Counted from the first letter of the stretch, positions 41,977-51,607 are shown. The stretch: DNA of 64,000 nucleotides from Bacteroidota bacterium (GCA_018268055.1 JAFDXF010000089.1:124001-188000), one strand, 5' to 3'. The notes: a model not told the origin generated them from the sequence alone. A program made the numbers and translations.

Positions 41977-43722
41977 ATGGCAAGCAAAAAGTTTTTTATG
42001 CTTATGGCAGCAGTTATGTGTGTTGCTATGAGTTCGTTCTCTCAAGTGAAGATTGGAACGACGTATGATTCTACGCAGATTCCTGAAAGCAGGATGAAGC
42101 AACATAATGAATTTCTGCAAGGAACATATAATTTCCCTGCAAAACCACGTAATCAGTGGGAAATTGGTATTAAAGGCGGTGTTTTCCAAGTTTCTGGAGA
42201 TATTCCTGCTCAGTTTTTATCACCAGGTTTTGGTGTACACGTAAGAAAAGCGTTCGGTTATATCTTTTCTTTACGCTTAGAGTATATCTATGGTATTGGC
42301 AAAGGTTATGCTTTCCGTGCTGCTCAGAACTATGCAAAAAATCCGGCTTGGGGTGCTAATTTAACCGATCCTGCACAGCGTTATAACGCACCTATGGCAG
42401 TTACAGGTGCAGGTGGTGCAAGAACAATTGTTTCATCTGTTACCGGTGCAGCTCCTACAACTCCTTTTGATCAAGTGTTTTATAACTACAAAACACGAGT
42501 TCAGGATTTGAGCTTGGAAGGTATTGTTACTTTAAACAATATTCGTTTTCATAAATCTAAAACCGGTTTTAATATTTATGGTATTGCCGGTATAGGTGGA
42601 TCAATATATGATACACGTGTAAATGCTTTAAATGGAGATAAGAAATATGATTTCAACTCTCTTACTCAAGCGGATTATAAGGATAGAAAATCTTTTCTTA
42701 GAAATATGAAGAAAAATGTATTGGACAAAACATTTGAAACTCCAGCAGAAAATCAAGGAGTTCGTCGTCCAAAATTATTCGGTGATACATTTAAACCATC
42801 CGGTACCGTAGGTATGGGTATGGCCTTCAAATTAGATAAGAAAAACAGAATTAACCTTGCAATTGAAGATCGTTGGACATTCATTAAAGATGATTTGTTA
42901 GATGGTCAGCGTTGGCAAGAGCACGCTTGGGGTGATGCTGTACTTACTCGTGACTTTGACTCTTATAATATGTTGAGCGTTGGCCTTAACATTAATATAG
43001 GTGCTAAATCTGTTGAACCTCTTTGGTGGCTGAATCCTTTGGATTACGCTTACAGCGAGATTCGCAACCCACGCCTTATGCGTATTCCTAAGCCAATTCT
43101 TCCTGACTCTGATGGAGATGGCGTAACTGATCAGTTTGACCGTGAACAAACTCCTGCAGGTTGCCCTGTAGATACTCATGGTGTTTCTCTTGATACTGAT
43201 GGTGATGGAGTACCTGATTGTCGCGATAAAGAATTGATTACTCCTACTTATTGCCAACCAGTTAACGCTGATGGTGTGGGTAGCTGCCCTGTTCCTTGTC
43301 CTGACCCTGCGAAATGTAACCTTTGTACTGCTCCTTGCGGAGTAGCTCCAAATACATGTGCAACAAGTCTGGGAGCACTTCCTACGTTATCATTCAAACC
43401 AGGATCTGTTAAGTTGAGTGATGACACTAAAGCTGCATTAGCTACTGTTGCAACTAAATTACGTAACAGCCCAGGCTGCCGTATAGTTGTAGTAGGATAT
43501 TGCAATGCAGATAAGAAAAAGCAACAGCTTAGCTGGGATCGTGTAAATGCTGTAATTAACTACTTAGTTGATAAGCAAGGCATTAGCCAAGATCGTTTCG
43601 TATTCGTATCTGGTCAAGATAATGACAATTGCGATAATGTTGATCTACAACCTGCAAATGAAGGAGATAACAGACCAAGTCGTGTTGATCCTCCATTCCC
43701 TAATTTGATGAAGAAAAACTAA
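41977..43722 (+). CDS. OmpA family outer-membrane protein with TSP3 repeats
   Basis: 581 aa with a signal peptide (LMAAVMCVAMSSFS). An N-terminal barrel of about 330 residues carries unusual Lys/Arg-rich loops. Two thrombospondin type 3 calcium-binding repeats follow (DSDGDGVTDQFD, DTDGDGVPDCRD), then a Cys-rich linker (about eight Cys in 35 residues) and an OmpA-type peptidoglycan-binding domain (LSFKPGSVKLSDDTKAAL, then LSWDRVNAVINYL). It anchors the outer membrane to the cell wall and is probably abundant, given a perfect promoter and strong terminator. Confidence 0.93.
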   Translation: MASKKFFMLMAAVMCVAMSSFSQVKIGTTYDSTQIPESRMKQHNEFLQGTYNFPAKPRNQWEIGIKGGVFQVSGDIPAQFLSPGFGVHVRKAFGYIFSLRLEYIYGIGKGYAFRAAQNYAKNPAWGANLTDPAQRYNAPMAVTGAGGARTIVSSVTGAAPTTPFDQVFYNYKTRVQDLSLEGIVTLNNIRFHKSKTGFNIYGIAGIGGSIYDTRVNALNGDKKYDFNSLTQADYKDRKSFLRNMKKNVLDKTFETPAENQGVRRPKLFGDTFKPSGTVGMGMAFKLDKKNRINLAIEDRWTFIKDDLLDGQRWQEHAWGDAVLTRDFDSYNMLSVGLNINIGAKSVEPLWWLNPLDYAYSEIRNPRLMRIPKPILPDSDGDGVTDQFDREQTPAGCPVDTHGVSLDTDGDGVPDCRDKELITPTYCQPVNADGVGSCPVPCPDPAKCNLCTAPCGVAPNTCATSLGALPTLSFKPGSVKLSDDTKAALATVATKLRNSPGCRIVVVGYCNADKKKQQLSWDRVNAVINYLVDKQGISQDRFVFVSGQDNDNCDNVDLQPANEGDNRPSRVDPPFPNLMKKN

Positions 43723-43743
43723 AACTTTTCTATATTTCAAAAA

Positions 43744-43770
43744 AACCTCTCATTTATTGAGAGGTTTTTT
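43744..43770 (+). terminator. rho-independent terminator of the OmpA gene
   Basis: AACCTCTC (43744-43751), loop ATTTATT, GAGAGGTT (43759-43766) followed by a T run. Clean 8-bp stem directly after the stop codon of a probably highly expressed gene. Confidence 0.88.
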
Positions 43771-43873
43771 ATTTTCTTGACCAATTCGTCACTACGGTTT
43801 TGTGCTTTACAATAACCTTAACGAGCTCTATTTGGCAGCTATAATTTTTTAATTAAGATTTGCCTTTATCAGT

Positions 43874-43881
43874 TAACTTTG
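43874..43881 (+). promoter_or_regulatory. -7 box TAACTTTG upstream of bamD
   Basis: Exact TAnnTTTG match 9 nt before the ATG at 43891; a TTTG 11 bp upstream is too close to serve as -33. It supports the ATG at 43891 rather than a TTG within the box region. Confidence 0.5.
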
Positions 43882-43890
43882 CACTCCTTT

Positions 43891-44745
43891 ATGAAACTTT
43901 GGTGGATACTCGTTGTTGCACTCTCTTTAGGAAGTTGTCACAACATTAAAAAAATAGTAAAAAGAAGCGGCCCTAAAAAAAGTTTGAGTAGAATACTCAA
44001 GAGTCACGACTATGAGTATAAAAAACGAATGGCTGAGCAGTTCTTTGTCAAGAAAAAATATATCAAAGCCCAACAGGTTTATGAAGATATATTTCCATAC
44101 TTTAAAACAGATAGAGTAGCATTTGAAGATATTTATTATAAATATGCTTACTGCGCTTATTATATAGGTGACTATATGAATGCAGAGAATCTTTTCAAAA
44201 GTTTTATGGAAACATTCCCGAATAGCTCTAAGTCGGAAGAAGTGGATTATATGAGAGCTTATAGTTTTTATAAGCAATCGCCAAAACCTGAATTAGATCA
44301 AACGCAGACGATAAAAGCCATTGGTACAATGCAGGTTTTTATCAATACACATCCGGGCTCATCCCGAATTCCTGAAGCAAATAAAATAATTGAGGAGTGT
44401 CGTAACAAGTTAGAGATTAAGGAATATAAAAGCGCTCAATTATACTTTGATATGGGACAGTTTAGAGCTTCCGGTGTAGCTTTTTCATCACTACTCAATT
44501 CTTTTCCTGATTCTCAAAAGGCAGATGAATATAAGTTGATGGCTATAAAATCTTATTATAAATATGCTGGCCTAAGTGTAGAGGAAAAGCAAGTGGAGCG
44601 TTATGAAGAGGTGATCACACATTGTAATGAATTTATAGATCAATTTCCAGAAAGTAAATTGAGAAATGAAGTAGAAGAATTTTCAAAACTATCTAATAAT
44701 AACATTAAAAAACTGAGCAATGAGCAAACTAAGACGGCACCTTAG
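43891..44745 (+). CDS. bamD: outer membrane assembly lipoprotein BamD
   Basis: 284 aa from ATG 43891. A lipobox L-S-L-G-S-C ends the signal peptide. Five TPR-like helix pairs follow (KKYIKAQQVYEDIFPYFKTD, YYIGDYMNAENLFKSFMETF, MGQFRASGVAFSSLLNSFPD). BamD is an essential lipoprotein of the BAM complex that inserts barrels into the outer membrane. Its end overlaps rpoZ by 26 nt, and bamD-rpoZ-coaBC is a conserved neighbourhood in Bacteroidota. Confidence 0.93.
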   Translation: MKLWWILVVALSLGSCHNIKKIVKRSGPKKSLSRILKSHDYEYKKRMAEQFFVKKKYIKAQQVYEDIFPYFKTDRVAFEDIYYKYAYCAYYIGDYMNAENLFKSFMETFPNSSKSEEVDYMRAYSFYKQSPKPELDQTQTIKAIGTMQVFINTHPGSSRIPEANKIIEECRNKLEIKEYKSAQLYFDMGQFRASGVAFSSLLNSFPDSQKADEYKLMAIKSYYKYAGLSVEEKQVERYEEVITHCNEFIDQFPESKLRNEVEEFSKLSNNNIKKLSNEQTKTAP

Positions 44746-45061
44746 CGCAGGAATTAACAGTAACGTGGAAACACGCAATTTGGATGAAATTAAGTCCAAA
44801 ACAGGAAATCTGTATGAATCGATTGCTATTATAGGCAAAAGAGCAAATCAGATTAATATTACTTTGAAAGAAGAATTGCATAGCAAATTGGAAGAATTTG
44901 CGAGCCATACCGACAGCCTGGAAGAAATTCATGAAAATAAAGAGCAAATAGAAATCTCCAGAGCTTATGAAAGAATGCCTAACCCTGCAATTCTAGCAAC
45001 TCAGGAATTTTTAGATGACAAAGTATATTTCCGTAGTTCAGAAGATGAGCTATTCAGCTAA
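44720..45061 (+). CDS. rpoZ: DNA-directed RNA polymerase subunit omega
   Basis: 113 aa. The omega core is visible: L-D-E-I-K-S-K-T-G-N-L-Y-E-S-I-A-I-I-G-K-R-A-N-Q-I, then an acidic C-terminal extension (Y-E-R-M-P-N-P-A-I-L-A-T-Q-E-F) typical of the Bacteroidota form. It promotes assembly and stability of RNA polymerase. The start overlaps bamD by 26 nt in another frame, indicating translational coupling, and a good terminator follows. Confidence 0.88.
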   Translation: MSKLRRHLSAGINSNVETRNLDEIKSKTGNLYESIAIIGKRANQINITLKEELHSKLEEFASHTDSLEEIHENKEQIEISRAYERMPNPAILATQEFLDDKVYFRSSEDELFS

Positions 45062-45080
45062 GAAATTTAAATATTATTAT

Positions 45081-45117
45081 AAATGCGGTTAGTAACTACT
45101 GACCGCATTTGTTTTTT
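45081..45117 (+). terminator. rho-independent terminator after rpoZ
   Basis: AAATGCGGT (45081-45089) pairs with ACCGCATTT (45102-45110) over a 12-nt loop, followed by GTTTTTT. It ends the bamD-rpoZ unit. Confidence 0.85.
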
Positions 45118-45247
45118 AGACACTTTCTTATATTGATGTGTGAAATATGAAAAGTTTTAATGAATAAAATAGCACATACCACTTTTTGTTAATGATTTTC
45201 ATCTGCTAAATTATTATTTTGTCTTTTTTATTATATGTAATTTTGAA

Positions 45248-46447
45248 ATGATGTTGACAGGCAAAAAAATATTATTAGGAGTGTCGGGCAGTATTGCAGC
45301 GTATAAATCGGCACAGCTCGTTCGCCTCCTTGTGAAAGCAGGAGCTGAAGTAAAGGTGATAATGACTCCTTCGGCAAAGGATTTTATAACGCCTCTTACA
45401 CTATCCACATTAAGTAAAAACCCCGTTCTCCATAATCTTTTTGACGAACATAGCTGGCATAACCATGCCTTACTTGGGCGTTGGGCAGATTTGATGGTAT
45501 TTGCTCCATTGAGCTGTAACACGCTTTCCAAGATGGTGCATGGAAACTGTGATAATCTTTTATTAGCCGTTTATCTGTCTGCAACCTGCCCGGTAGTTGT
45601 TGCTCCGGCCATGGATGAAGATATGTGGCATCATCCTTCTACCCGTCATAATCTGACTACCTTAGAATCTTTCGGAAATAAAATAATTCCTATAGAGAAT
45701 GGTGAACTGGCGAGCGGCTTGATTGGAGAAGGCCGCATGGCAGAACCCGAACAAATTTTAGCTTTTATCCAATCCAATTTTTTTTTTAATAGTCCGTTAA
45801 AGAATAAGAAAGTAATTGTAACAGCCGGACCTACTATAGAGCCTATTGATCCCGTTCGTTATATCAGCAATCACTCTTCCGGAAAAATGGGCATTGCTCT
45901 TGCCAAAGATTTACAAAGCAGAGGAGCCAATGTGACCTTAATTTTAGGCCCGGTTCATTTGGATTTTAATCCTTTCGGAATGAATGTAATCAATGTGTCT
46001 TCGGCAGCAGAAATGTTTCAGGAAGTACACAACCATTTTAAAAACTGTGATCTTGCAATAATGGCAGCTGCAGTAGCAGATTATACACCGGTAACAGTAT
46101 CCTCAAAAAAAATAAAGAAGAAAGAACCCGGAATGTCTCTTGAATTGGTGAAAACAAAAGATATTTTAAAAAGCCTTGGCGAAGTAAAACGGAAAGATCA
46201 AATATTGATTGGGTTTGCTTTGGAAACAGATAGTGAAGAAGTACACGCAAAAGAAAAATTAGAAAAAAAGAATACAGATATGATCGTGTTGAATTCCATG
46301 AAAGATGAAGGAGCAGGGTTCGGTCACAATACCAATAAGATTACTATTTTTAGCAGAGATAATGAAGTAATTCGTTTTGAAACAAAAACTAAAAGTGCCG
46401 TAGCAAAAGATATCATAGATACAATAATAAAATTATATTATGCATAA
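45248..46447 (+). CDS. coaBC: bifunctional CoaBC (PPC decarboxylase / PPC synthetase)
   Basis: 399 aa. The N-terminal flavoprotein domain shows L-G-V-S-G-S-I-A-A-Y-K, M-T-P-S-A-K-D-F, L-S-C-N-T-L-S-K-M and A-P-A-M-D-E-D-M-W; the C-terminal ligase domain shows V-T-A-G-P-T-I-E-P-I-D-P-V-R and I-S-N-H-S-S-G-K-M-G. It converts 4'-phosphopantothenate to phosphopantetheine in coenzyme A synthesis. The next gene overlaps it by 8 nt. Confidence 0.96.
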   Translation: MMLTGKKILLGVSGSIAAYKSAQLVRLLVKAGAEVKVIMTPSAKDFITPLTLSTLSKNPVLHNLFDEHSWHNHALLGRWADLMVFAPLSCNTLSKMVHGNCDNLLLAVYLSATCPVVVAPAMDEDMWHHPSTRHNLTTLESFGNKIIPIENGELASGLIGEGRMAEPEQILAFIQSNFFFNSPLKNKKVIVTAGPTIEPIDPVRYISNHSSGKMGIALAKDLQSRGANVTLILGPVHLDFNPFGMNVINVSSAAEMFQEVHNHFKNCDLAIMAAAVADYTPVTVSSKKIKKKEPGMSLELVKTKDILKSLGEVKRKDQILIGFALETDSEEVHAKEKLEKKNTDMIVLNSMKDEGAGFGHNTNKITIFSRDNEVIRFETKTKSAVAKDIIDTIIKLYYA

Positions 46448-47357
46448 AAGATTACTGATTGCTTTATTGATAACGCTCTCTTACTCACAAGTACATTCGC
46501 AGGAACTTCAAGCTCGCTTTAATGTAATAGCCAGCAAAGTAGGTACACAGATTGATCCGAAGATATTCAATACACTACAAGGAGCGGTCACTAATTTTTT
46601 AAATAACCGCCGTTGGACAAATGATGTATTTCAGCCTTCCGAAAAAATACAGTGTAATTTTTTATTGACGATTGAAAAAGATCTTGGCAAAAATGTTTTT
46701 AAAGGTAAGTTGATGGTGCAGGCAGCAAGGCCAATTTATAATACGACTTATGATTCACCACTATTAAATTTTTTGGATGATAACGTAACTTTCAAGTATG
46801 TAGAATTTCAACCAATAGAATTTAATGACAATAGAGTACAAGGGAATGACCCATTGGTAGCAAACCTTACAGCGACTCTTGCATATTATGTAAATATAAT
46901 TTTGGGATTCGACTACGACTCGTTTGGACTAAGGAGTGGGGATCAATATTTTCAAAAGGCCTGGAACATAGTAAACAATGCTCCGGAAAATAGTGATATT
47001 AACGGATGGAAATCTTTTGAAGGTTTACGTAACCGGTATTGGCTTGCCGAAAATTTGAATAGTAATCGTTTTGCTTTGATGCACGATGCCCTGTATGCTT
47101 ATTACCGCTCGGGTATGGATTTGTTTTATGAAAATGAAGATGCAGGACGTATCGGTATATTAAATTGTTTGAATTATTTGAACTTTATCAACACTGAAAA
47201 CCCGAGTTCAATGGCATTGCAGGTTTTCTTTCAAGGGAAAAGTAATGAAATTGTAAAAGTGTTTAGTAAAGGAACTGATGAACAGAAAACCAAAGCAAAA
47301 GAGCTTTTATCAAAATTAGATGTAACCAATGCTGCTGCATATAAAGAATTGAAATGA
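46440..47357 (+). CDS. DUF4835 family protein
   Basis: 305 aa with a signal peptide (RLLIALLITLSYSQVHSQ). The sequence (ELQARFNVIASKVGTQIDPK, then FKYVEFQPIEFNDN, then NIILGFDYDSFGLRSGDQYF) fits DUF4835, found only in Bacteroidota next to coaBC. A periplasmic or outer-membrane role is inferred from the signal peptide and the conserved location. It overlaps coaBC by 8 nt and the DUF4296 gene by 4 nt, so all three are co-translated. Confidence 0.9.
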   Translation: MHKRLLIALLITLSYSQVHSQELQARFNVIASKVGTQIDPKIFNTLQGAVTNFLNNRRWTNDVFQPSEKIQCNFLLTIEKDLGKNVFKGKLMVQAARPIYNTTYDSPLLNFLDDNVTFKYVEFQPIEFNDNRVQGNDPLVANLTATLAYYVNIILGFDYDSFGLRSGDQYFQKAWNIVNNAPENSDINGWKSFEGLRNRYWLAENLNSNRFALMHDALYAYYRSGMDLFYENEDAGRIGILNCLNYLNFINTENPSSMALQVFFQGKSNEIVKVFSKGTDEQKTKAKELLSKLDVTNAAAYKELK

Positions 47358-47809
47358 TAAAACTGCCAATCGCTACTATTGTTTTTATTTTTATTTTAAG
47401 TTGTAAAAATGGATCTGGTGTTCCGGATGGTGTGCTTCCTCCTAAAAAAATGCAGACCGTATTACGAGATATGATGCGGGCAGATCTTTTTTTGAATGAT
47501 TATGTATTAAGCCGCGATTCCGCTTTGAACAAAGATTCTACTCGCATCAATACTTATAGTCAGGTGTTGTTACTGCATCAAGTTACAAAATCAAACTTTC
47601 AAAAAAGCCTTGATTATTATAAACATTATCCTTCAACGTTAGAAAGTATATTGGATTCTATTGGCAAAGCAAAAGCGCCAACCGAGTTATTGGAACATAA
47701 AAAGGAAATCATAGAAGATACTTTGTCAACGATAAATGCTCATCCCGAATCTATTGATACGCCTTACCGACAATCACAGCAAAGAAAAAAGCTGATCAAA
47801 CAACTTTAA
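47354..47809 (+). CDS. DUF4296 lipoprotein
   Basis: 151 aa. The N-terminus I-F-I-L-S-C-K-N is a lipobox with Cys near residue 17, followed by P-P-K-K-M-Q-T-V-L-R-D-M-M-R-A-D-L-F, the mark of DUF4296. Mostly helical and basic at the end. The function is unknown, with conserved coaBC-DUF4835-DUF4296 order. Start overlaps the DUF4835 stop (ATGA). Confidence 0.86.
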   Translation: MIKLPIATIVFIFILSCKNGSGVPDGVLPPKKMQTVLRDMMRADLFLNDYVLSRDSALNKDSTRINTYSQVLLLHQVTKSNFQKSLDYYKHYPSTLESILDSIGKAKAPTELLEHKKEIIEDTLSTINAHPESIDTPYRQSQQRKKLIKQL

Positions 47810-47857
47810 TTATTTATAGAACTAAGTTTGTTAACTTTACTTGTCAATAAAAATAAT

Positions 47858-48556
47858 ATGAACAAGGTAGTTAAAGGTGCCGAAGCGGCAATAAATGATA
47901 TAAATGATGGCGCTGTTATTATGTTCGGTGGATTTGGATTATGTGGCATACCTGAAAATTGTATTGCTGCTATTGTAAAGAAAAACATTAAAAATTTGAC
48001 CTGTATATCTAATAATGCAGGGGTAGATGATTTTGGTATCGGTTTAATGTTATATCAGCGCCAGTTAAAAAAAATGATTGCTTCCTATGTTGGTGAGAAT
48101 GCGGAATTTGAAAGACAATTATTAAGTGGAGAGCTTGAAGTGGAATTGATTCCGCAAGGAACATTGGCTACACGATGTATGGCAGCAGGTTATGGGATGC
48201 CTGCTGTATATGTGCTGGCTGGTGTAGGAACAGAAGTAGCAGAAGGAAAAGAAGTCAGAAATTTTAATGGCAAGAATTATTTATTGGAAGCGGCATTTGA
48301 CTCAGACTTTGCCATTGTAAAAGCATGGAAAGGCGATACAAATGGAAATTTAATTTATAAAGATACTGCACGCAATTTTAATCCACTGATGGCAATGGCC
48401 GGAAAAATTACTATTGCAGAAGTAGAAGAGTTGGTGCAACCCGGAGAGTTAGATCCTAATATGATTCATACGCCGGGTATCTATGTACATCGAATATTTC
48501 AAGGAACTAATTATGAAAAAAGGATTGAGAATGTAACGATGCGGAAGAGGAACTAA
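47858..48556 (+). CDS. scoA: 3-oxoacid CoA-transferase subunit A
   Basis: 232 aa from ATG 47858 (an upstream TTG would add ten residues and overlaps a promoter-like stretch). G-G-F-G-L-C-G-I-P-E-N, then C-I-S-N-N-A-G-V-D-D-F-G, then E-L-I-P-Q-G-T-L-A form the oxyanion side of the alpha subunit. With subunit B 27 nt downstream it makes succinyl-CoA:3-oxoacid CoA-transferase, which activates acetoacetate for oxidation of ketone bodies; acetate CoA-transferase activity is possible. Confidence 0.9.
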   Translation: MNKVVKGAEAAINDINDGAVIMFGGFGLCGIPENCIAAIVKKNIKNLTCISNNAGVDDFGIGLMLYQRQLKKMIASYVGENAEFERQLLSGELEVELIPQGTLATRCMAAGYGMPAVYVLAGVGTEVAEGKEVRNFNGKNYLLEAAFDSDFAIVKAWKGDTNGNLIYKDTARNFNPLMAMAGKITIAEVEELVQPGELDPNMIHTPGIYVHRIFQGTNYEKRIENVTMRKRN

Positions 48557-48583
48557 GCATTTACGAAAAACATTAAAAATTTT

Positions 48584-49240
48584 ATGGCACTCAATAAAGA
48601 ACAGATTGCACAACGGATTGCGAAAGAACTGCGCGATGGTTATTATGTCAATTTAGGAATTGGTATTCCCACGTTGGTGGCTAATTATATTCCGGAGGGG
48701 ATTAATGTAACACTGCAAAGTGAAAATGGATTATTAGGTATGGGGCCTTTCCCTTTTGAAGGAGATGAAAACCCGGATTTAATCAATGCAGGAAAGCAAA
48801 CAGTGACTACAATCCCGGGCTCAGTATTTTTTGATTCAGCTATGAGCTTTGGAATGATACGAGCAGGTAAAGTAGATTTAACAGTTTTGGGTGCAATGGA
48901 AGTAAGCGAACAAGGAGATATTGCAAATTGGAAAATTCCGGGTAAAATGGTGAAGGGCATGGGTGGTGCAATGGACTTAGTAGCTGCTGCAAAAAATATC
49001 ATTGTAGCGATGATGCATACAAATCCTAAAGGTGAATCAAAGCTGTTAGCAAAATGTACATTACCACTAACCGGTGTACGCTGCGTAAAAAAAATTGTCA
49101 GTGATTTAGCTGTTATTGAAGTTAAAGCAGATGGATTTAGATTATTAGAAAGAGCGCCCGGAGTTACGGTGGATGAAATAAAATTGAAAACAGCCGGTAA
49201 GCTAATTGTAGCAGGAGAAATCCCTGAGATGGTGTTCTAA
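48584..49240 (+). CDS. scoB: 3-oxoacid CoA-transferase subunit B
   Basis: 218 aa. N-L-G-I-G-I-P-T-L-V-A-N-Y and Q-S-E-N-G-L-L-G-M-G-P-F-P carry the catalytic glutamate, followed by D-S-A-M-S-F-G-M-I-R and V-L-G-A-M-E-V. The order A then B is standard. It ends 12 bp before the response-regulator gene of the opposite strand. Confidence 0.91.
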   Translation: MALNKEQIAQRIAKELRDGYYVNLGIGIPTLVANYIPEGINVTLQSENGLLGMGPFPFEGDENPDLINAGKQTVTTIPGSVFFDSAMSFGMIRAGKVDLTVLGAMEVSEQGDIANWKIPGKMVKGMGGAMDLVAAAKNIIVAMMHTNPKGESKLLAKCTLPLTGVRCVKKIVSDLAVIEVKADGFRLLERAPGVTVDEIKLKTAGKLIVAGEIPEMVF

Positions 49241-49252
49241 TAAATTGCAATT

Positions 49253-49903
49253 CTATTCTATCAGATTATTTTTTACTGCAAAGAATACTAAGCCTGCAGT
49301 ATTCTTACTGCCAAATCTTTCCATCAATCGGTCTTTAATTGCTTCTACAGTGCGTGGGCTGATTTCCATTTTACGAGCTATTTCACTAGCTGTAAATTCC
49401 ATACAGATAAAACGCAACACATCTTTTTCTTTATCGCTTAATGTGATTTCATTGTTCAATGAAGGAACAATTTTTTGACGGGCATGTGATTTTTTTAATA
49501 AGATGCGATTTACAAAATGACTCAGATAATAACCTTTCTCATGTACTTCCATAATAGCCCTACGTATTTCAGTAGGCTCAGCACTTTTTAAAAGATATCC
49601 ATTAGCTCCATTTTCCATTAGGTGGAAAACAAAACGCTCATCTTCATACATGGAAAGTACCAAGACTTTTATTTCAGGGTATAATTTGCTGATTGTTTTT
49701 GTAGCTTCTATTCCGTCTTTACCCGGCATTCGTAAATCTGTGAGTATGACATCAGGCTTGTTGTCTTTAATGCCGTTTAAAAGCTCTTCACCATTTTCAG
49801 CTTCAAAAATAAATTTAATATTTGTATAAGGCCTAAGCGAAAGAATAACCCCTTTGCGGAATATCTTATGATCGTCAGCTATAGCAACTTTTATTATTTC
49901 CAT
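49253..49903 (-). CDS. NarL/FixJ-type response regulator (cassette 1)
   Basis: 216 aa. The receiver domain has A-D-D-H-K-I-F, the phospho-acceptor in V-I-L-T-D-L-R-M-P-G, and the conserved Lys in Y-L-L-K-S-A. The C-terminal LuxR-type helix-turn-helix is L-S-D-K-E-K-D-V-L-R-F, then A-S-E-I-A-R-K-M-E-I-S-P-R-T-V-E. It is the last gene of the upstream membrane protein-histidine kinase-regulator cassette and most likely phosphorylated by the kinase encoded 95 bp before it. A second, paralogous cassette lies 2.4 kb away. Confidence 0.92.
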   Translation of the reverse strand: MEIIKVAIADDHKIFRKGVILSLRPYTNIKFIFEAENGEELLNGIKDNKPDVILTDLRMPGKDGIEATKTISKLYPEIKVLVLSMYEDERFVFHLMENGANGYLLKSAEPTEIRRAIMEVHEKGYYLSHFVNRILLKKSHARQKIVPSLNNEITLSDKEKDVLRFICMEFTASEIARKMEISPRTVEAIKDRLMERFGSKNTAGLVFFAVKNNLIE

Positions 49904-49998
49904 CGATATCAGATAAGTGGCAAAACTAAGGGATATAAATAGTAATCAAGATCAATTGTTAATAACAATAAGTGATGTTAAAAAAAAATTGATTTCAA

Positions 49999-50877
49999 TC
50001 ACTTATTTCTGTTGTAATACTTATTGAGCATTTCTTCGCTTACTTCCTGAACTGCTACTACAGGCTCATTTATAGGTACGTCAATAGTTACTTTGAAAGC
50101 AGTATTGGTAATGTCTCTTTCAAAATTGATATTGCCAAATAATACTTTTAAACGACCTGTTATATTTTTTAAGCCTAAGCCATTTACGTTTCTGTTTAAC
50201 CTGTAAAAATCTGATTGTAATATGCCGCCACCATCATGTTGGATGCGTATATAAAGACTTCCTTCATGAATGGTTTGGTTAAGATTAATGTAGCTCGGCT
50301 TACTGTGTTTCAAGATGTTATTAAGTAACTCCTGAATTATTCTGAAAATCAAAAGCTCTCTGTCTTCTCTCAGTCGTTCTGAGTAATTGTGAAAACGGCT
50401 GCTAGCTTTGATCGCACCCGAATTGGAAATTTTTTGAAACATATCTGTTACCGCCGATTCCAAACCAAAATTTTTGAGTGTAGGGGGCATCAGATTGTGG
50501 CTGATATTGCGTACCAGCATTATTGTTTCATCAATGATTCCTCTTGTTTGTAGTATAGCTTGTAATTGCTCCGATTTTTCATAATTAATAAGATTCTCAT
50601 TCAGATAAAGACGTGCTGTTGCTAATAACGGACCGGCATCATCATGCAAATCGGAAGCCAAACGCTGCCGTTCTTCTTCTTGTAATTTTATAGAAGCATC
50701 CAATAAATTTTTTTGATGTGCTGCTTCCATTTCTTGTATTTTTTTATTAAAGTGTAATATTTTGCGCTGGTGTAATACGATAGCACTGATTACTCCAACA
50801 ACGAGTACCAGAATGCCAATGGATCCAAGTACCAATACACTTACAGGAGCAGGGATTGTGGTTTGAAGAAGAAACAT
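49999..50877 (-). CDS. sensor histidine kinase (HisKA_3 type, cassette 1)
   Basis: 292 aa with one N-terminal membrane helix (VSVLVLGSIGILVLVVGVI), no periplasmic domain, a coiled linker, the H-box E-R-Q-R-L-A-S-D-L-H-D-D-A-G-P, the N-box E-L-L-N-N-I-L-K-H and a G1-type box H-D-G-G-G instead of the more usual D-D-G-x-G. It resembles the LiaS/DesK group of kinases that pair with NarL-type regulators. Lacking a sensor domain, it probably senses through the multi-span protein encoded 22 bp upstream. Confidence 0.88.
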   Translation of the reverse strand: MFLLQTTIPAPVSVLVLGSIGILVLVVGVISAIVLHQRKILHFNKKIQEMEAAHQKNLLDASIKLQEEERQRLASDLHDDAGPLLATARLYLNENLINYEKSEQLQAILQTRGIIDETIMLVRNISHNLMPPTLKNFGLESAVTDMFQKISNSGAIKASSRFHNYSERLREDRELLIFRIIQELLNNILKHSKPSYINLNQTIHEGSLYIRIQHDGGGILQSDFYRLNRNVNGLGLKNITGRLKVLFGNINFERDITNTAFKVTIDVPINEPVVAVQEVSEEMLNKYYNRNK

Positions 50878-50899
50878 AGGTTAGTAGGTGGTTACGGTG

Positions 50900-51607
50900 T
50901 TAAATCATATCCAAAAATGGTATCGCTCCGGTAGCTTTTGGCTCCCTTGCTTTTTTTGCACGCTCATTGGATAAAGCTACAAATAAAGCTAATACAAAAA
51001 GCAAATTTTTAGTAATATCAGCAACGTAAGTAATAAGACCATAAGTACCTTGCTGTTTTTCATCCAAATGACTGATCAATAAATAAAAAAAGAAAGAGGC
51101 TCCGAGATATATCAACATGCCGAATGATAACCAAAAGCCGTGATGAAAATAAATAGGCTCTCCGGTGACATCCTGAAATCGTTCGTAAAAGAAAAACAAA
51201 ACAAATATAAACATCAGAATAGTTTCAATGCCGATAGGTACAGAGTCTAATCTTTGGGGTTGCTCGGTAAAAATGTAGAATACTTGAAATATAAAAAATA
51301 AAATAATGCTTACTGCTATTATTTTTTTGAAAACAGGCTTTACAATTAATTTGTATAGTAGAACGCCAAAGACTAAAAACTCGATAAATGTAAAAAGTGA
51401 TTGATATAATTGAGCATAAATTGGCTTAGTAATAATAAAGCCTCTTATATAAGAGAAAAGATTAAGTAAAATAAAAACACTTAATCCATAAAGGCTTAAC
51501 AGTACCCCTAAAGACTTATTAGTTCCTTTTAATGCAAAGTAAATAATTGCAGATATAGGCAATAATAAGTATGAATATACAACAATGAACGTAAAAAGTT
51601 TTTCCAT
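50900..51607 (-). CDS. seven-helix membrane protein, cassette 1 (putative sensor)
   Basis: 235 aa with about seven predicted helices (VVYSYLLLPISAIIYFAL, SLYGLSVFILLNLFSYI, then KKIIAVSIILFFIFQVFYIF, FIFVLFFFYERF, FWLSFGMLIYLGASFFFYLL and LLFVLALFVALSN). I recognise no family. It is first of three genes, followed by the kinase and regulator, and a -7 box TATTTTTG sits 17 nt upstream of its start. A close positional counterpart occurs in cassette 2. Inference: the input module of the two-component system. Confidence 0.7.
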   Translation of the reverse strand: MEKLFTFIVVYSYLLLPISAIIYFALKGTNKSLGVLLSLYGLSVFILLNLFSYIRGFIITKPIYAQLYQSLFTFIEFLVFGVLLYKLIVKPVFKKIIAVSIILFFIFQVFYIFTEQPQRLDSVPIGIETILMFIFVLFFFYERFQDVTGEPIYFHHGFWLSFGMLIYLGASFFFYLLISHLDEKQQGTYGLITYVADITKNLLFVLALFVALSNERAKKAREPKATGAIPFLDMI